Shown piece after piece: positions 47,036 through 56,324 of a DNA stretch of 62,274 nt. The notes under the pieces were generated by a model. That model saw nothing but the letters and a program-made list of their open reading frames with translations. It did not search any database and had not been told where the DNA came from. Each line of letters begins with the position of its first letter. Position 1 is the first letter of the stretch. The stretch comes from Prosthecobacter debontii (GTDB lineage: Bacteria > Verrucomicrobiota > Verrucomicrobiia > Verrucomicrobiales > Verrucomicrobiaceae). The translations under genes and the position numbers were made by a program. The DNA is taken from positions 1 to 62,274 of the forward strand of contig CAMBPS010000010.1 of NCBI GenBank assembly GCA_945869675.1, in the 5' to 3' direction.

Positions 47036-47268
47036 GGTTAGACATTGATCGCTATATCTTAAAATTGCATCGACTATCTCAGCTCATCCCTTGGGTTTAT
47101 AAAACAGGCCATCAAACTTCAGCCTTTGTCATACGATCACTTCTTTCACATAGTCTATCCTTAATGGTAGACCTTCTCTCTTCCAGCCTTTATCGTAGGA
47201 AACGCGACTCCGCATTCTTCCGGGTGCGGGCTGGGAAAATGCGCCGACTTATGTCGATGTAATGGATC

Positions 47269-47685
47269 GTGAATGCACGGAGCAGTCCAGATGGACTGGA
47301 GCGTGTGGATGCGATCGAAGTCATCGCTGAGGAACTTTCCAAGCACCCCGAGTTTCAGGCTAAGGAAGATTTAGCTGAAAGTAAACTTACTGAGGCTACT
47401 GCACTCCCACGTGAGGCAGCAAGTCGTGTGCTTGACCACCTCTTCCGCTGCTGTTGGCTTGAAGAACCACCACGTAAAGATTGGCGGCGCAGACTCTATT
47501 TTGATGCACCTGGCTCAGTTCTCATTGCTGCTCTGCGCCAGATTGCTCATCCTGAAGCGGCCGTGTTTACCGACAAGATCACAGCTGTCTGTGCCATGCT
47601 GGCTAACGAGCCTGAACTCATCGAACGCCCTCAAGCAGATCGCACTGGCAAGTGCGCGGCAGACTACACCCTAGATTTAGAATAG
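47269..47685 (+). CDS. Hypothetical protein
   Basis: The 138-residue product starts at GTG 47269. It is acidic at both ends, predicted helical, and has no signal peptide. RVLDHLFRCCWLEEPPRKDW near residue 53 is the most distinctive stretch. Not recognised. It lies 64 bp before the double SGNH gene on the same strand. Confidence 0.5.
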   Translation: MNARSSPDGLERVDAIEVIAEELSKHPEFQAKEDLAESKLTEATALPREAASRVLDHLFRCCWLEEPPRKDWRRRLYFDAPGSVLIAALRQIAHPEAAVFTDKITAVCAMLANEPELIERPQADRTGKCAADYTLDLE

Positions 47686-47748
47686 CCTCACTACTCAGAC
47701 AGATCCGAAGCGTAAGACCCTCACATGACTGTCCGTAATCTTCGACCC

Positions 47749-49248
47749 ATGAGTTTCCGTCATCTTCTTCTGCTAGCTTTATTCACTATCAATCTAAACG
47801 CGTTAGAGCCAACCAACGCGAAAGAAGCTGCTGAGAAAAAGGCTGCCGCAGACAAGATTACGGCTGACAAATTTGCCCATTGGAAAGCCGCTTTACCCGC
47901 GAAACAACAAGTCTGGGAAACCGTGCTGGAACAGAACTTGGGCACTGGATTTTACCTGCCACTTTATCAAAAAGACAAACTGAATGGACGCGTCACCGCC
48001 TGGGACTACGTCAATGATGATCCTCATCTGCCACGCATTCTACTCATTGGCGATTCAATCTCACGCGGTTACACTTTAGCCACTCGGAAAGCACTGCAAG
48101 GAACCGCCAATGTGCATCGCGCGCCTGAGAATTGCGGACCAACGGCCAACGGCATCAAAAAACTACCCGTGTGGCTGGGCGAAGGTCATTGGGACATCAT
48201 TCATTTTAATTTTGGCATTCACGATCGCAAAACGCCGCTAGCTGATTACGAACAGCGCTTGGAAACGATCACCGCGCAACTCAAGGCATCAGGAGCGCGT
48301 GTCATCTGGGCTAGCACGACTCCTGTCGCTGAAGGCGGCATGAAAGATGCGACTGACGCTGACCTGGTAGCGCGCAATGAAGTAGCAGCGCGCGTCATGA
48401 AGAAACACGGCGTGGAAATCGATGATCTGTATGCTGCCATACATCCGCATTTGGCTAAGTATCAGAACTCAAAAGATGTTCACTTTGGCGAACCTGGGTA
48501 TGAGTTTCTAGGCCAACAAGTGGCCAAAGTGATCAGGAAAACCATCCCTATGCTGACCAACGTGAACACAGCGGCTATCCCCACAGGCAAGCTAGAAAAG
48601 GATGGCTATGGCTGGGAGGAACGCCATGCAGCGATAATGAAACTCAAAGACGAACTCAATCCAGAAATTGTCATGATCGGTGACTCGATCACCCATTTCT
48701 GGGGTGGCTTACCAGATGGCGGAAAGATGGGAAACCGAGGCTTTGAGAGTTGGCAAAGATTGTTCGGCAAACGCTCTGTTTTAAATCTAGGTTTTGGCTG
48801 GGATCGCACTCAAAACGTCCTGAAACGAATCGATCTCGGCGAACTTGATGGACTTAAACCAAAAGCCATTGTCATCCATATTGGCACCAACAATCTGGCT
48901 GGAACAGTGAATGCCCGCGCCTCTACACCCGAAGAAATTTCGGCTGGAATTGAGGCCATTATTGAAAAAGCCCAATCTAAATGCCCAAATGCCAAAATCA
49001 TTCTCATGGCGATCTTCCCGCGGGGAAAAACAAACGCGGAACCCAAACGCGCCATCTTAAAAGACATCAATACTCGTTTAAAAGCAGGACCTGCCAAAAA
49101 GAGCGGCGTGATCTTTCTCGACATCACTGATCAATGGCTCTCGACTGACGGCAGCATCTCCAAAGACATTATGCCTGACTCCCTGCACCCCAACCAAAAG
49201 GGTTACACGATCTGGGCCGATGCCCTGCAAGCCGTATTGCCAAAATAA
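47749..49248 (+). CDS. Secreted protein with two SGNH hydrolase domains
   Basis: The 499-residue protein has a signal peptide (1-18). The first SGNH domain (about 85-275) shows GDSISRG, FNFGIHD and VHFGEPGYEFLG (catalytic His). The second (about 290-495) shows GDSITHFWGG, GFGWDRTQNVL, GTNN and DSLHPNQKGY. Both have Ser and His, so two active sites are likely. Such double esterases occur with polysaccharide degradation; the substrate is unknown. ATG 47749 gives the signal peptide; 47725 adds eight residues. Confidence 0.88.
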   Translation: MSFRHLLLLALFTINLNALEPTNAKEAAEKKAAADKITADKFAHWKAALPAKQQVWETVLEQNLGTGFYLPLYQKDKLNGRVTAWDYVNDDPHLPRILLIGDSISRGYTLATRKALQGTANVHRAPENCGPTANGIKKLPVWLGEGHWDIIHFNFGIHDRKTPLADYEQRLETITAQLKASGARVIWASTTPVAEGGMKDATDADLVARNEVAARVMKKHGVEIDDLYAAIHPHLAKYQNSKDVHFGEPGYEFLGQQVAKVIRKTIPMLTNVNTAAIPTGKLEKDGYGWEERHAAIMKLKDELNPEIVMIGDSITHFWGGLPDGGKMGNRGFESWQRLFGKRSVLNLGFGWDRTQNVLKRIDLGELDGLKPKAIVIHIGTNNLAGTVNARASTPEEISAGIEAIIEKAQSKCPNAKIILMAIFPRGKTNAEPKRAILKDINTRLKAGPAKKSGVIFLDITDQWLSTDGSISKDIMPDSLHPNQKGYTIWADALQAVLPK

Positions 49249-49250
49249 CA

Positions 49251-49279
49251 AAGCGGCAGGCCTTTCGACATGCCGCCTT
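49251..49279. terminator. Bidirectional terminator between convergent genes
   Basis: GCGGCA (49253-49258) pairs with TGCCGC (49271-49276), flanked by AA on the left and CTT on the right. It sits between the convergent SGNH and disordered-protein genes. The T-runs are short. Confidence 0.55.
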
Positions 49280-49298
49280 GATTTGATTCGGACTTCGA

Positions 49299-50054
49299 TC
49301 AGGCCTCGCGGCCACTGCGACGATATTGGTGATTAGGCATTGGTGCCCGTGGACGATTGCCCTGTGGTGATGAGCCTTGCCTCATGGATGGCTCACGTGA
49401 TCCGCGACCATGGCGAGAATGCATTGAGCAACGACCTTGTTGCGGCGGCTGAAATCGTGGATGCTGTTGTCCATGGAACTGAGGCGGCATCGGGCGGTTC
49501 TGGCCAAAATTCTGCGACCCACGCTGACGATGCTTCATGCCCCTTAGTCGGCCATGTTGAGGCCCTTGACGGCGAGTCTCGTGGTTACGATTAGCTTTAG
49601 GTTGACCTTGATGCGGCTGACCATCCTGATGCATACGCGGACCGTGATCTCCATCACGCGGACCTGATTGTGGATGCTCTGCATTAGGTGGGCCTTTGTG
49701 CTGCAGTGTTCCTTTTTGTGGACCAGAACCACGATGCTCTCTGCTATCCTGATTCATGAGTGGCTCACGGTGCCGATCGGGATGATTTTGAGGTTGGCCA
49801 TGACCTCCATCACGCTTATCACCTTGCGGAGGTTCCCCTCGTCCGCGCTCTGGGCTCATGGGGCGTTGCGGCTCTTGGTCACGTGATTTTTCACTCTCTG
49901 CTTCTGGGCGCGGAGGATTACCGCGTTGAGGTTCAGCAGGCCGAACTTCAGACTGAGGTAGTTTGGGGCTTGGGCGATTTTCTTGAGCAAAAGCCACCCA
50001 TTGAAAGGAGGCTAAAGCTAGAAACAAGAGGACATTGCGTGAGCTTGGTTTCAT
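49299..50054 (-). CDS. Secreted Arg/Gln/Pro/His-rich disordered protein
   Basis: The 251-residue product begins with a signal peptide (1-23). Everything after it is low-complexity: Arg, Gln, Pro, Gly and His dominate, with almost no hydrophobic residues. There are RxxQ, GxP and PQ-type repeats with no fixed period, and one Cys. It should be strongly basic, disordered and metal-binding through its many His. Not recognised. A coding function is supported by the signal peptide and by the absence of stops over 250 biased codons. Confidence 0.65.
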   Translation of the reverse strand: MKPSSRNVLLFLALASFQWVAFAQENRPSPKLPQSEVRPAEPQRGNPPRPEAESEKSRDQEPQRPMSPERGRGEPPQGDKRDGGHGQPQNHPDRHREPLMNQDSREHRGSGPQKGTLQHKGPPNAEHPQSGPRDGDHGPRMHQDGQPHQGQPKANRNHETRRQGPQHGRLRGMKHRQRGSQNFGQNRPMPPQFHGQQHPRFQPPQQGRCSMHSRHGRGSREPSMRQGSSPQGNRPRAPMPNHQYRRSGREA

Positions 50055-50187
50055 GGGAGTGTGTTAGGTTGATGGCTATTGCGGCCTGCTTTGTTCTAAC
50101 GCCGCTGTGCTTCTTTTTTGTGTAAGCCCCAAAAAAAGAGCCGCCTTGCAACCTTCCCTAGCCATCGGCGTTTGATGTCTAGTCCTC

Positions 50188-50895
50188 ATGACTACTCCAG
50201 CCACTTTCCACATTCCTCAAAGTCGTAGAAAGCTACTGCATAGCCTTCTATTAACGACGGGAGGCTTCATTACCCAAAGTGTCTATGCGGAAGCGCTCAC
50301 CCTATCTCCGCGTGCCACAGAAGGGCCCTACTACCCAGATCATCTGCCTTTGGATCAGGACAATAATTTACTCCAGATCATGGGGAATCAGGCGCCTGCC
50401 ACTGGCATTATTACAGAGTTCGGCGGCCGTGTTCTGGATGTCGATGGCAAGGCCCTGAGCGCAGCCTCTGTGGAATTATGGCACGCCGACAGCCATGGCT
50501 GCTACATTCATAGCAAAGGTGCACCGAAGGGAAAAGAACGCGACCCGCAGTTCCAAGGATTTGGTAAAATCACCACCAATGACAAAGGAGAATACCGATT
50601 CCGCACCATCAAGCCCGCAGCTTACCCTAGCCGCACGCGGCATTTTCACATTGCAGTGATTCACAATGGCAAACGTTTGCTGACCACCCAGCTTTACTTT
50701 GCTGGTGAGCCGCAAAACGAAAAAGACGGCATCCTCAGGCGTATCGCAGACGAACAGCAGAGACTGTCCGTCATTCGTGAATTCAAGCCCATGACAAACG
50801 GCAGCCAAGAGCTTGTGGCTACGTGGGATATCGTCGTCGGCATGACACCTGAAGATCCTGAAAAGCGCCATGCCGGACCACCGCCAAAACGCTGA
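50188..50895 (+). CDS. Tat-exported intradiol ring-cleavage dioxygenase-like protein
   Basis: The 235-residue protein belongs to the catechol/protocatechuate intradiol dioxygenase family. The four non-heme Fe(III) ligands can be read as Tyr106 (WHADSHGCY), Tyr146 (PAAYP), His152 and His154 (RHFHI). SRRKLLHSLLLTTGG near residue 12 is a twin-arginine signal, so it acts outside the cytoplasm, unlike classical catabolic enzymes. The aromatic substrate is unknown and no catabolic operon surrounds it. Confidence 0.88.
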   Translation: MTTPATFHIPQSRRKLLHSLLLTTGGFITQSVYAEALTLSPRATEGPYYPDHLPLDQDNNLLQIMGNQAPATGIITEFGGRVLDVDGKALSAASVELWHADSHGCYIHSKGAPKGKERDPQFQGFGKITTNDKGEYRFRTIKPAAYPSRTRHFHIAVIHNGKRLLTTQLYFAGEPQNEKDGILRRIADEQQRLSVIREFKPMTNGSQELVATWDIVVGMTPEDPEKRHAGPPPKR

Positions 50896-50896
50896 T

Positions 50897-51727
50897 TCAG
50901 TGAGGATACTTAACTTTCAACAAGTAGAGCCCACAAGCAGGCGCAGTCTGGTGGCTCTGTAGACCTTCACTGCTGAGCAGTAGGTCGTTGAACCAGGCCT
51001 GGGTAGAACGCCCCCGAGCGACATGAATGAGACTTCCGACCATGAGCCGCACCATTTTATAGAGGAAGCCATCGCCTTCGAATTCCAATTCTAAAAAATC
51101 GCCCTGCTCATGCACCTCCACGCGCTGAATCGTCCGAGTCGTTTTTCCCGGCAGCGTTCGCCGAACGGTCTCCGGCAGATCCCCGCGATTCGCTGAAAGA
51201 CGGACAAAATTATGTGTGCCCACAAGTTTCTGCGCACAATCTCTTAGTGCCACCATGTCCAGAGGACCATACACATGCCAGGCACGATCTGACTCAAAGG
51301 CGGAGAGTAAGTAAGGCCGCCAAATACGATAACGGTAAATCTTCCCTATCGCTGAAAAACGCGCATGGAAAGTCGGCTCACAAAACTGCACCTCCGTGAC
51401 ACGAATGGTCAGTGGCAGACAGGCGTTCAGCGCACTCAGCCAGCCCTCTGTCGTCATGCCGAGAGTGTCTGGCACATCGCAATGCGCCACCTGGCCCATC
51501 GCGTGAACTCCAGCATCCGTGCGGCCACTGCCTTGAACATCCACCACGCATTTAATGGAGCGTAACATCGCCGCAGCCAATTTATCCTGAATCGTCTCAC
51601 CTTCAGGCTGACTCTGCCAGCCCTTCCAAGGCGTGCCACAATAAGCCAAGGTGAGCCGCAATCGTTTAAAACCCGGCTTGGGGCCTAGATTAAACCCAAG
51701 ATTACTTTCGACGTTGCTTCGACTCAT
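50897..51727 (-). CDS. truA: tRNA pseudouridine(38-40) synthase
   Basis: TruA modifies uridines 38-40 in the tRNA anticodon arm. The 276-residue product (start MSRSNVESNLG) has the catalytic Asp in GSGRTDAGVHA (residue 71) and RYRIW, KMVRLMVG and GLYLLKV family segments. The N-terminus has about 15 extra residues. The start overlaps the end of ruvX by 26 bp, so translation is probably coupled. It converges with the dioxygenase gene with 1 bp between stops. Confidence 0.95.
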   Translation of the reverse strand: MSRSNVESNLGFNLGPKPGFKRLRLTLAYCGTPWKGWQSQPEGETIQDKLAAAMLRSIKCVVDVQGSGRTDAGVHAMGQVAHCDVPDTLGMTTEGWLSALNACLPLTIRVTEVQFCEPTFHARFSAIGKIYRYRIWRPYLLSAFESDRAWHVYGPLDMVALRDCAQKLVGTHNFVRLSANRGDLPETVRRTLPGKTTRTIQRVEVHEQGDFLELEFEGDGFLYKMVRLMVGSLIHVARGRSTQAWFNDLLLSSEGLQSHQTAPACGLYLLKVKYPH

Positions 51728-52193
51728 TTGTCCACTCCAGGTCATAGGCGTTATCGGGCAGCAGGAAGCCGGCAGGCCCACGTTGGCTATTGAGAAAGTC
51801 CTGTAAAATCACCACCGCCGCTAGCTGATCAACGATCTCATTGCGCTCGCGCTTCCCAGTGATACCAGCGCGAGACATCGAGGCTTCAGCCTCCACCGAG
51901 GACAGCCGCTCATCGACAAATTCAATCGGCACCTCATGTTGTAGTGTCTTGCCCAGCTTCGTGGCAAAATCCTCCACTCGCAGTGCAGCCTCTCCCTTTT
52001 GGCCATTCATGTGAAAAGGCATTCCGATGACAATCATGCCCACCTGCTTGTCATGCACAATACGTGCAATCTCCCTTTCAGGGGCCAGCTTGGTCTCCAG
52101 CGTTTTCAAAGGGCTAGCTACTAACTCCAGCTCGTCACTGATGGCGAGACCAATGCGGACCGTTCCGTGATCAATGGCGAGGATTCGTGGCAT
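51702..52193 (-). CDS. ruvX: Holliday junction resolvase-like RuvX (YqgF)
   Basis: The 163-residue RNase H-fold protein starts MPRILAIDHGTVRIGLAISD, which holds the first metal Asp; FVDERLSSVEAE and DQLAAVVILQDFL follow. The family is needed for 16S rRNA 5'-end maturation and was named for its resolvase fold. A C-terminal Lys/Arg tail follows. The next gene truA overlaps its end. An insertion sequence lies 70 bp upstream of the start and may have removed its promoter. Confidence 0.92.
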   Translation of the reverse strand: MPRILAIDHGTVRIGLAISDELELVASPLKTLETKLAPEREIARIVHDKQVGMIVIGMPFHMNGQKGEAALRVEDFATKLGKTLQHEVPIEFVDERLSSVEAEASMSRAGITGKRERNEIVDQLAAVVILQDFLNSQRGPAGFLLPDNAYDLEWTNESKQRRK

Positions 52194-52263
52194 AGAGTAA
52201 TATTGTTCCATCCCATAACCTCTGACCTTCAGGCTAGCAAGCACTGCGAATACCCACTTTAAA

Positions 52264-53768
52264 CCCGGATTCCGAAGATGAAAGAGGCATCGTTTGGCGC
52301 TGAAGGTGTGATTACTTGGGAGTGCAAACAAACAAGCACTCACAGTCATGCACCAAACGATGCAGGGGAAAATCAACTCCGTTTTCAGCTCCCGCCAAGT
52401 CAAACTTCACACCACACTCAAGCCGGTCACACCCTTCGGGGGTCTGGTGAGCCTCATTGAGTTTTTCAACACTCTGAAGCTCGGCGAGGTGCTCGGCCGA
52501 TTGATGCCCTTGCGCTACTCCAGTCCCAACGCCATCGCGCCGGAGCAGACGCTCTTTGCACTGATCATTTCCATCATTGCCGGGGCGCAGCGCTTGGCGC
52601 ACACGGATTGGTTGCGCGCAGACCGAGCACTGCACGCACTGCTCGGCATCGAGCGCTTCCCCGGCACGGACACGGTGCGCAATTTGCTCAAACGCTTCAC
52701 TCAGCCGGTCATTGAGGCGTTCTGGCGTCCGCTCTGGCGTTGGCTGCTTTTGCAAGGCTGGGCGAGGCCTGCCGATGGGTGGAGCTTGGATCTCGACAGC
52801 ACGGTGTTCCAGCGCAGCGGGCATCAAGAGGGAGCGCTGCGCGGTTACAACCCGTCGCGGCCAGGACGTCACACCCATCATCCGCTGCTCGCTGTGCTCG
52901 CGGAGGCTCCGCTGGTATTGCATGGTTGGTTGCGCAGCGGCAATGCGGGGTCGGCTCGTGGGGTGGTGCCGTTTTTGCAGGAGGCTCTCGCGTTGATGCC
53001 TGATGACTGGAAGCTGCGCACAGTGCGGGCCGACAGCGGCTTCTTTGACCAAGCCTTGCTCGACTTCCTGGAGGAGCACTCGCTGCCCTACATCATCGTG
53101 GCACGCATGACTCGCACGCTCAGAGCAAGCGCTGCCGCGACCAAAGACTGGACGCCGGTGGACGAGCATTACAGCACGGCGAGTCTTCACCTCAAACTCC
53201 ACGGTTGGAGCAAGGAGCGACGCTTCGTGGTCATCCGTGAACTGGAGCGCGAGGACAAGAGTGCCGTGGGGCGCCGACTCATTGAGGTGCCCGGCTACAC
53301 TTATCGAGTGTTCGTTACCAACCGCGACGAAGATCCCGTGGAACTGTGGCGCGACTACAACCAGCGGGCGTGCATCGAGCAGCGCATTGAGGAGTTGAAG
53401 AACGATCTCGCCGCCGACGGCTTTTGCATGAAGCAGTTCTATGCGACGGAAGCCGCGTTCTTGAGTGTGCTCTTCGCGTTCAACCTGCTGAGCCTCTACC
53501 AACAGGCCATCGGCACCCGCAGTGAGAAGCACTATCAGCGTCCTGCAACGCTACGCAGCCAAGTGTTTCTCGGTGGAGCGATCCTGGGCAACCGGGCGAG
53601 GAAGCCCGTGCTCTACATCGCCCAAAGCTGGGGTGGTGCAGGCAAGCACAAGCCCCTCATCGACAAGGTATTGGTGTGGCAGAAACGAACTTCGCCGAAG
53701 TTGCCTCCTGATCACTCGCCTCCGGACGATAATGAACTCAAAAACGCTGCTTAACTTCGGAATCCGGG
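52264..53768 (+). mobile_element. IS1380-family insertion sequence
   Basis: A 1505-bp element bounded by perfect 14-bp inverted repeats, CCCGGATTCCGAAG (52264-52277) and its complement (53755-53768). TTAA occurs at both flanks (52259-52262 and 53769-53772), the target typical of this family; the left copy is one base away from the repeat. One transposase fills it. It looks intact and more GC-rich than its neighbours, which suggests recent arrival. It separates ruvX from the fba region. Confidence 0.9.
52348..53754 (+). CDS. IS1380-family transposase
   Basis: The 468-residue DDE transposase has the first Asp in LDLDSTVF (148/150), the second in VRADSGFF (229) and the Glu in YNQRACIEQRIEELKND (about 344). 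The C-terminal IEQ...KND segment is the family's Y(1)REN-like C1 signature. The reading frame is undamaged and ends at the right inverted repeat. Met1 (52348) or Met5 (52360) may be the start. Confidence 0.92.
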   Translation: MHQTMQGKINSVFSSRQVKLHTTLKPVTPFGGLVSLIEFFNTLKLGEVLGRLMPLRYSSPNAIAPEQTLFALIISIIAGAQRLAHTDWLRADRALHALLGIERFPGTDTVRNLLKRFTQPVIEAFWRPLWRWLLLQGWARPADGWSLDLDSTVFQRSGHQEGALRGYNPSRPGRHTHHPLLAVLAEAPLVLHGWLRSGNAGSARGVVPFLQEALALMPDDWKLRTVRADSGFFDQALLDFLEEHSLPYIIVARMTRTLRASAAATKDWTPVDEHYSTASLHLKLHGWSKERRFVVIRELEREDKSAVGRRLIEVPGYTYRVFVTNRDEDPVELWRDYNQRACIEQRIEELKNDLAADGFCMKQFYATEAAFLSVLFAFNLLSLYQQAIGTRSEKHYQRPATLRSQVFLGGAILGNRARKPVLYIAQSWGGAGKHKPLIDKVLVWQKRTSPKLPPDHSPPDDNELKNAA

Positions 53769-53831
53769 TTAAAATCATTGCACAGCCGAACAATTCACAG
53801 CAAAAAATCTGAGAGACCGACGGAAAAGAGG

Positions 53832-53854
53832 ATTTCAGATGTCTGAGCTGAAAT
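53832..53854. repeat. Inverted repeat upstream of fba
   Basis: ATTTCAG (53832-53838) and CTGAAAT (53848-53854) are perfect complements with a 9-base spacer, 70 bases before the fba start. It could be an operator half-site pair. No promoter elements can be assigned with confidence. Confidence 0.25.
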
Positions 53855-53923
53855 TTCAGAACTGTTGCAACCGGCCCTTTTCTTGCTCCTTATGCAGAAC
53901 TGAACCCCTAATACACCCACGAA

Positions 53924-54955
53924 ATGCCCGTTGCTACCCCCGCTCAATACCGCGCCATGCTGGATTCCGCCCAGAAAGGCGGTTATGCCTACCCTGCTAT
54001 CAATGTTACCTCACTGCCCACGATCAATGGTGCCCTGAAGGCTTTCGCAGAGTCCAAATCGGACGGTATTATCCAAGTTTCGACTGGTGGCGGCGAATTT
54101 GCTTCAGGCACCTCCGTCAAAGACATGGCCCTAGGTGCCATCGTGCTGGCGGAAGCAGTGCATACCCTGGCTGCCAAATACGACGTGCTAGTTGCCCTGC
54201 ACACGGATCATTGCCATCCAAAGAACGTGGAAAAATTCCTCAAGCCCCTAATCGCTGCCACCAAAGCACGTCGTGAAGCTGGCAAGGGCAATCTGTTCAA
54301 CAGTCACATGTTTGACGGCTCGGAACTACCCCTCGAAGACAACCTGAAAATCTCCAAAGAACTGCTCGTTGAATGCGCTGCGCTGGAAATCATCCTCGAG
54401 ATCGAAGCAGGCGTCGTCGGTGGCGAAGAGGACGGACACGACACCTCTGGCGTCTCGAATGACAAGCTCTACACCACCCCTGAGGACATGCTCACCGTTT
54501 ATGAGACCCTCAATGGCGTAGGTCGCTTCATGTTTGCTGCCACCTTTGGCAATGTGCATGGCAGCTATAAGCCAGGTGCGGTGAAACTGAAGCCAACCAT
54601 TCTCAAAGACGGCCAAGCGGCGGTCACAGGTAAATATGGCACAGTTGCTGAGATGGACCTCGTTTTCCACGGCGGCAGCGGCACTCCTCTGGAGGAAATC
54701 CGCGAGACTTTAGACTATGGCGTCGTCAAAATGAACATCGACACCGACACTCAGTACGCCTTCACCCGTCCGATCGTCGACCACATGATGAAGAACTACG
54801 CTGGCGTCCTGAAAATCGACGGCGAAGTGGGCGACAAAAAAGCCTACGATCCACGCGGCTATCTCAAGAAAGGTGAGCAAGGCCTTTGCGACCGCATGAA
54901 GGAAGCCTGCAACGACCTCCTCAGCACCGGCAAGACCATCTTTGGCACAGTTTAA
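53924..54955 (+). CDS. fba: Class II fructose-bisphosphate aldolase
   Basis: The 343-residue zinc enzyme splits fructose 1,6-bisphosphate in glycolysis and forms it in gluconeogenesis. AINVTSLPTINGAL near residue 27, LHTDHCHP near residue 90 (zinc His and catalytic Asp), GVVGGEEDGHD near residue 165, ATFGNVHG near residue 206 (zinc His) and HGGSGTP near residue 246 are visible. Length and motifs fit the FbaA (class IIA) branch. ATG 53924 starts MPVATPAQYRAML. Strong terminator after the stop. Confidence 0.96.
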   Translation: MPVATPAQYRAMLDSAQKGGYAYPAINVTSLPTINGALKAFAESKSDGIIQVSTGGGEFASGTSVKDMALGAIVLAEAVHTLAAKYDVLVALHTDHCHPKNVEKFLKPLIAATKARREAGKGNLFNSHMFDGSELPLEDNLKISKELLVECAALEIILEIEAGVVGGEEDGHDTSGVSNDKLYTTPEDMLTVYETLNGVGRFMFAATFGNVHGSYKPGAVKLKPTILKDGQAAVTGKYGTVAEMDLVFHGGSGTPLEEIRETLDYGVVKMNIDTDTQYAFTRPIVDHMMKNYAGVLKIDGEVGDKKAYDPRGYLKKGEQGLCDRMKEACNDLLSTGKTIFGTV

Positions 54956-54982
54956 GACGTCTTCCCAAATAACTTCGTTAAG

Positions 54983-55009
54983 ACCCAGGACTCCCGTCCT
55001 GGGTTTTTT
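54983..55009 (+). terminator. Rho-independent terminator after fba
   Basis: ACCCAGGA (54983-54990) pairs with TCCTGGGT (54997-55004), loop CTCCCG, followed by a run of T to 55009. It lies 28 bases after the fba stop and separates it from dapL. Confidence 0.92.
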
Positions 55010-55082
55010 CTTTGGCTCACACTGATTCCCCCCACTTGCAAGATCGTGACCTCTTGCCAAACTGGTCTTCTCTTTTCCTACT

Positions 55083-56318
55083 ATGGCCTACCTCAACGAA
55101 AATTACCTCAAGCTCAAAGCTGGTTACCTGTTCCCTGAAATCGCTCGTCGCGTGAAAGCCTTCACTGAGGGCAATGCCGAGGCCACAAAACGCCTAATCC
55201 GCTGCGGAATCGGTGACGTCACGGAATCACTCCCTGAGGCTGTACGCACCGCCATGCACAAGGCCGTGGATGAAATGGGCGACCGCAGCAGCTTCCGTGG
55301 CTACGGCCCAGAGCAGGGCTACGACTTCCTGCGCAATGCCGTGGCTGAACATGACTTCAAGGCACGCGGCATCAACATCGACGCCGATGAAATCTTCATT
55401 TCCGACGGCAGCAAGTGCGATACCGGCAACATCCTGGACATCTTTGGCCAGGGCAATGTCACGGCCATTACCGACCCTGTTTATCCCGTCTATGTAGATA
55501 CCAATGTCATGGCCGGCAACACGGGTGAAGCCGATGAAGCTGGTGCCTATGCAGGCCTGCATTACCTCAAATGCACCCCAGAAAACGGTTTCGTCCCTGA
55601 GATCCCAAATGTGCCTGTGGATCTAGCCTATCTTTGCTATCCAAACAATCCAACGGGTGCCGTAGCCACTCGTGCGCAGCTCGAAGCCTGGGTCAAATAC
55701 GCCCTGGCCAATGGCACCACACTCCTGTACGACGCTGCCTACGAAGCCTTCATCCAGGATCCAAACATCCCACGCAGCATTTATGAGATCGAAGGTGCAC
55801 GCGACTGTGCCATCGAATTCCGCAGCTTCTCCAAGAATGGCGGCTTCACCGGCGTGCGTTGCGCTATCGTTGTGATCCCGAAAGGTCTAATGGGCAGGAA
55901 AAAAGACGGCACTAAGCTCGCCATCCATCCGCTCTGGAGCCGCCGTCACAGCACCAAGTTTAACGGCGTCAGCTACATCGTTCAACGCGGTGCTGAGGCT
56001 ATTTATAGCCCTGAAGGCAAAGCTCAGGTCGCGGCTCTGATTGAGCACTACATGGGCAATGCTAAGCTTCTGGTTGAAGCCTGCACCAAAGCAGGTCTAA
56101 GCGTGTTTGGCGGCGTAAATGCTCCCTACGTCTGGGTCGGTTGCCCAAACGGCCTGACCAGCTGGCAGATGTTTGATAAGATGCTGAATGAGGCCAACGT
56201 CGTCATCACCCCAGGCAGTGGTTTTGGCAGCGCCGGAGAAGGTTACTTCAGAATCAGCGCCTTTAACAGCCGCGCCAATGTTGAGGAAGTCTGCCGCCGG
56301 ATTGCCGCCCTTGCCTGA
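55083..56318 (+). CDS. dapL: LL-diaminopimelate aminotransferase
   Basis: DapL converts tetrahydrodipicolinate directly to LL-diaminopimelate for lysine and peptidoglycan; it is the route used by Verrucomicrobia, Chlamydiae and plants. The 411-residue PLP enzyme has [11 protein letters not shown] near residue 41, CYPNNPTG, and the PLP Lys251 in [12 protein letters not shown]. The final RISAFNSR carries the substrate-binding Arg. The gene is first in a tight cluster with the next small gene 6 bp behind. Confidence 0.95.
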   Translation: MAYLNENYLKLKAGYLFPEIARRVKAFTEGNAEATKRLIRCGIGDVTESLPEAVRTAMHKAVDEMGDRSSFRGYGPEQGYDFLRNAVAEHDFKARGINIDADEIFISDGSKCDTGNILDIFGQGNVTAITDPVYPVYVDTNVMAGNTGEADEAGAYAGLHYLKCTPENGFVPEIPNVPVDLAYLCYPNNPTGAVATRAQLEAWVKYALANGTTLLYDAAYEAFIQDPNIPRSIYEIEGARDCAIEFRSFSKNGGFTGVRCAIVVIPKGLMGRKKDGTKLAIHPLWSRRHSTKFNGVSYIVQRGAEAIYSPEGKAQVAALIEHYMGNAKLLVEACTKAGLSVFGGVNAPYVWVGCPNGLTSWQMFDKMLNEANVVITPGSGFGSAGEGYFRISAFNSRANVEEVCRRIAALA

Positions 56319-56324
56319 TCCGTC

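Noticed and set aside
52312..53532. 406-codon frame antisense to the transposase
   Set aside because: The plus-strand transposase has complete DDE motifs and inverted repeats; the antisense frame is a GC-bias shadow.
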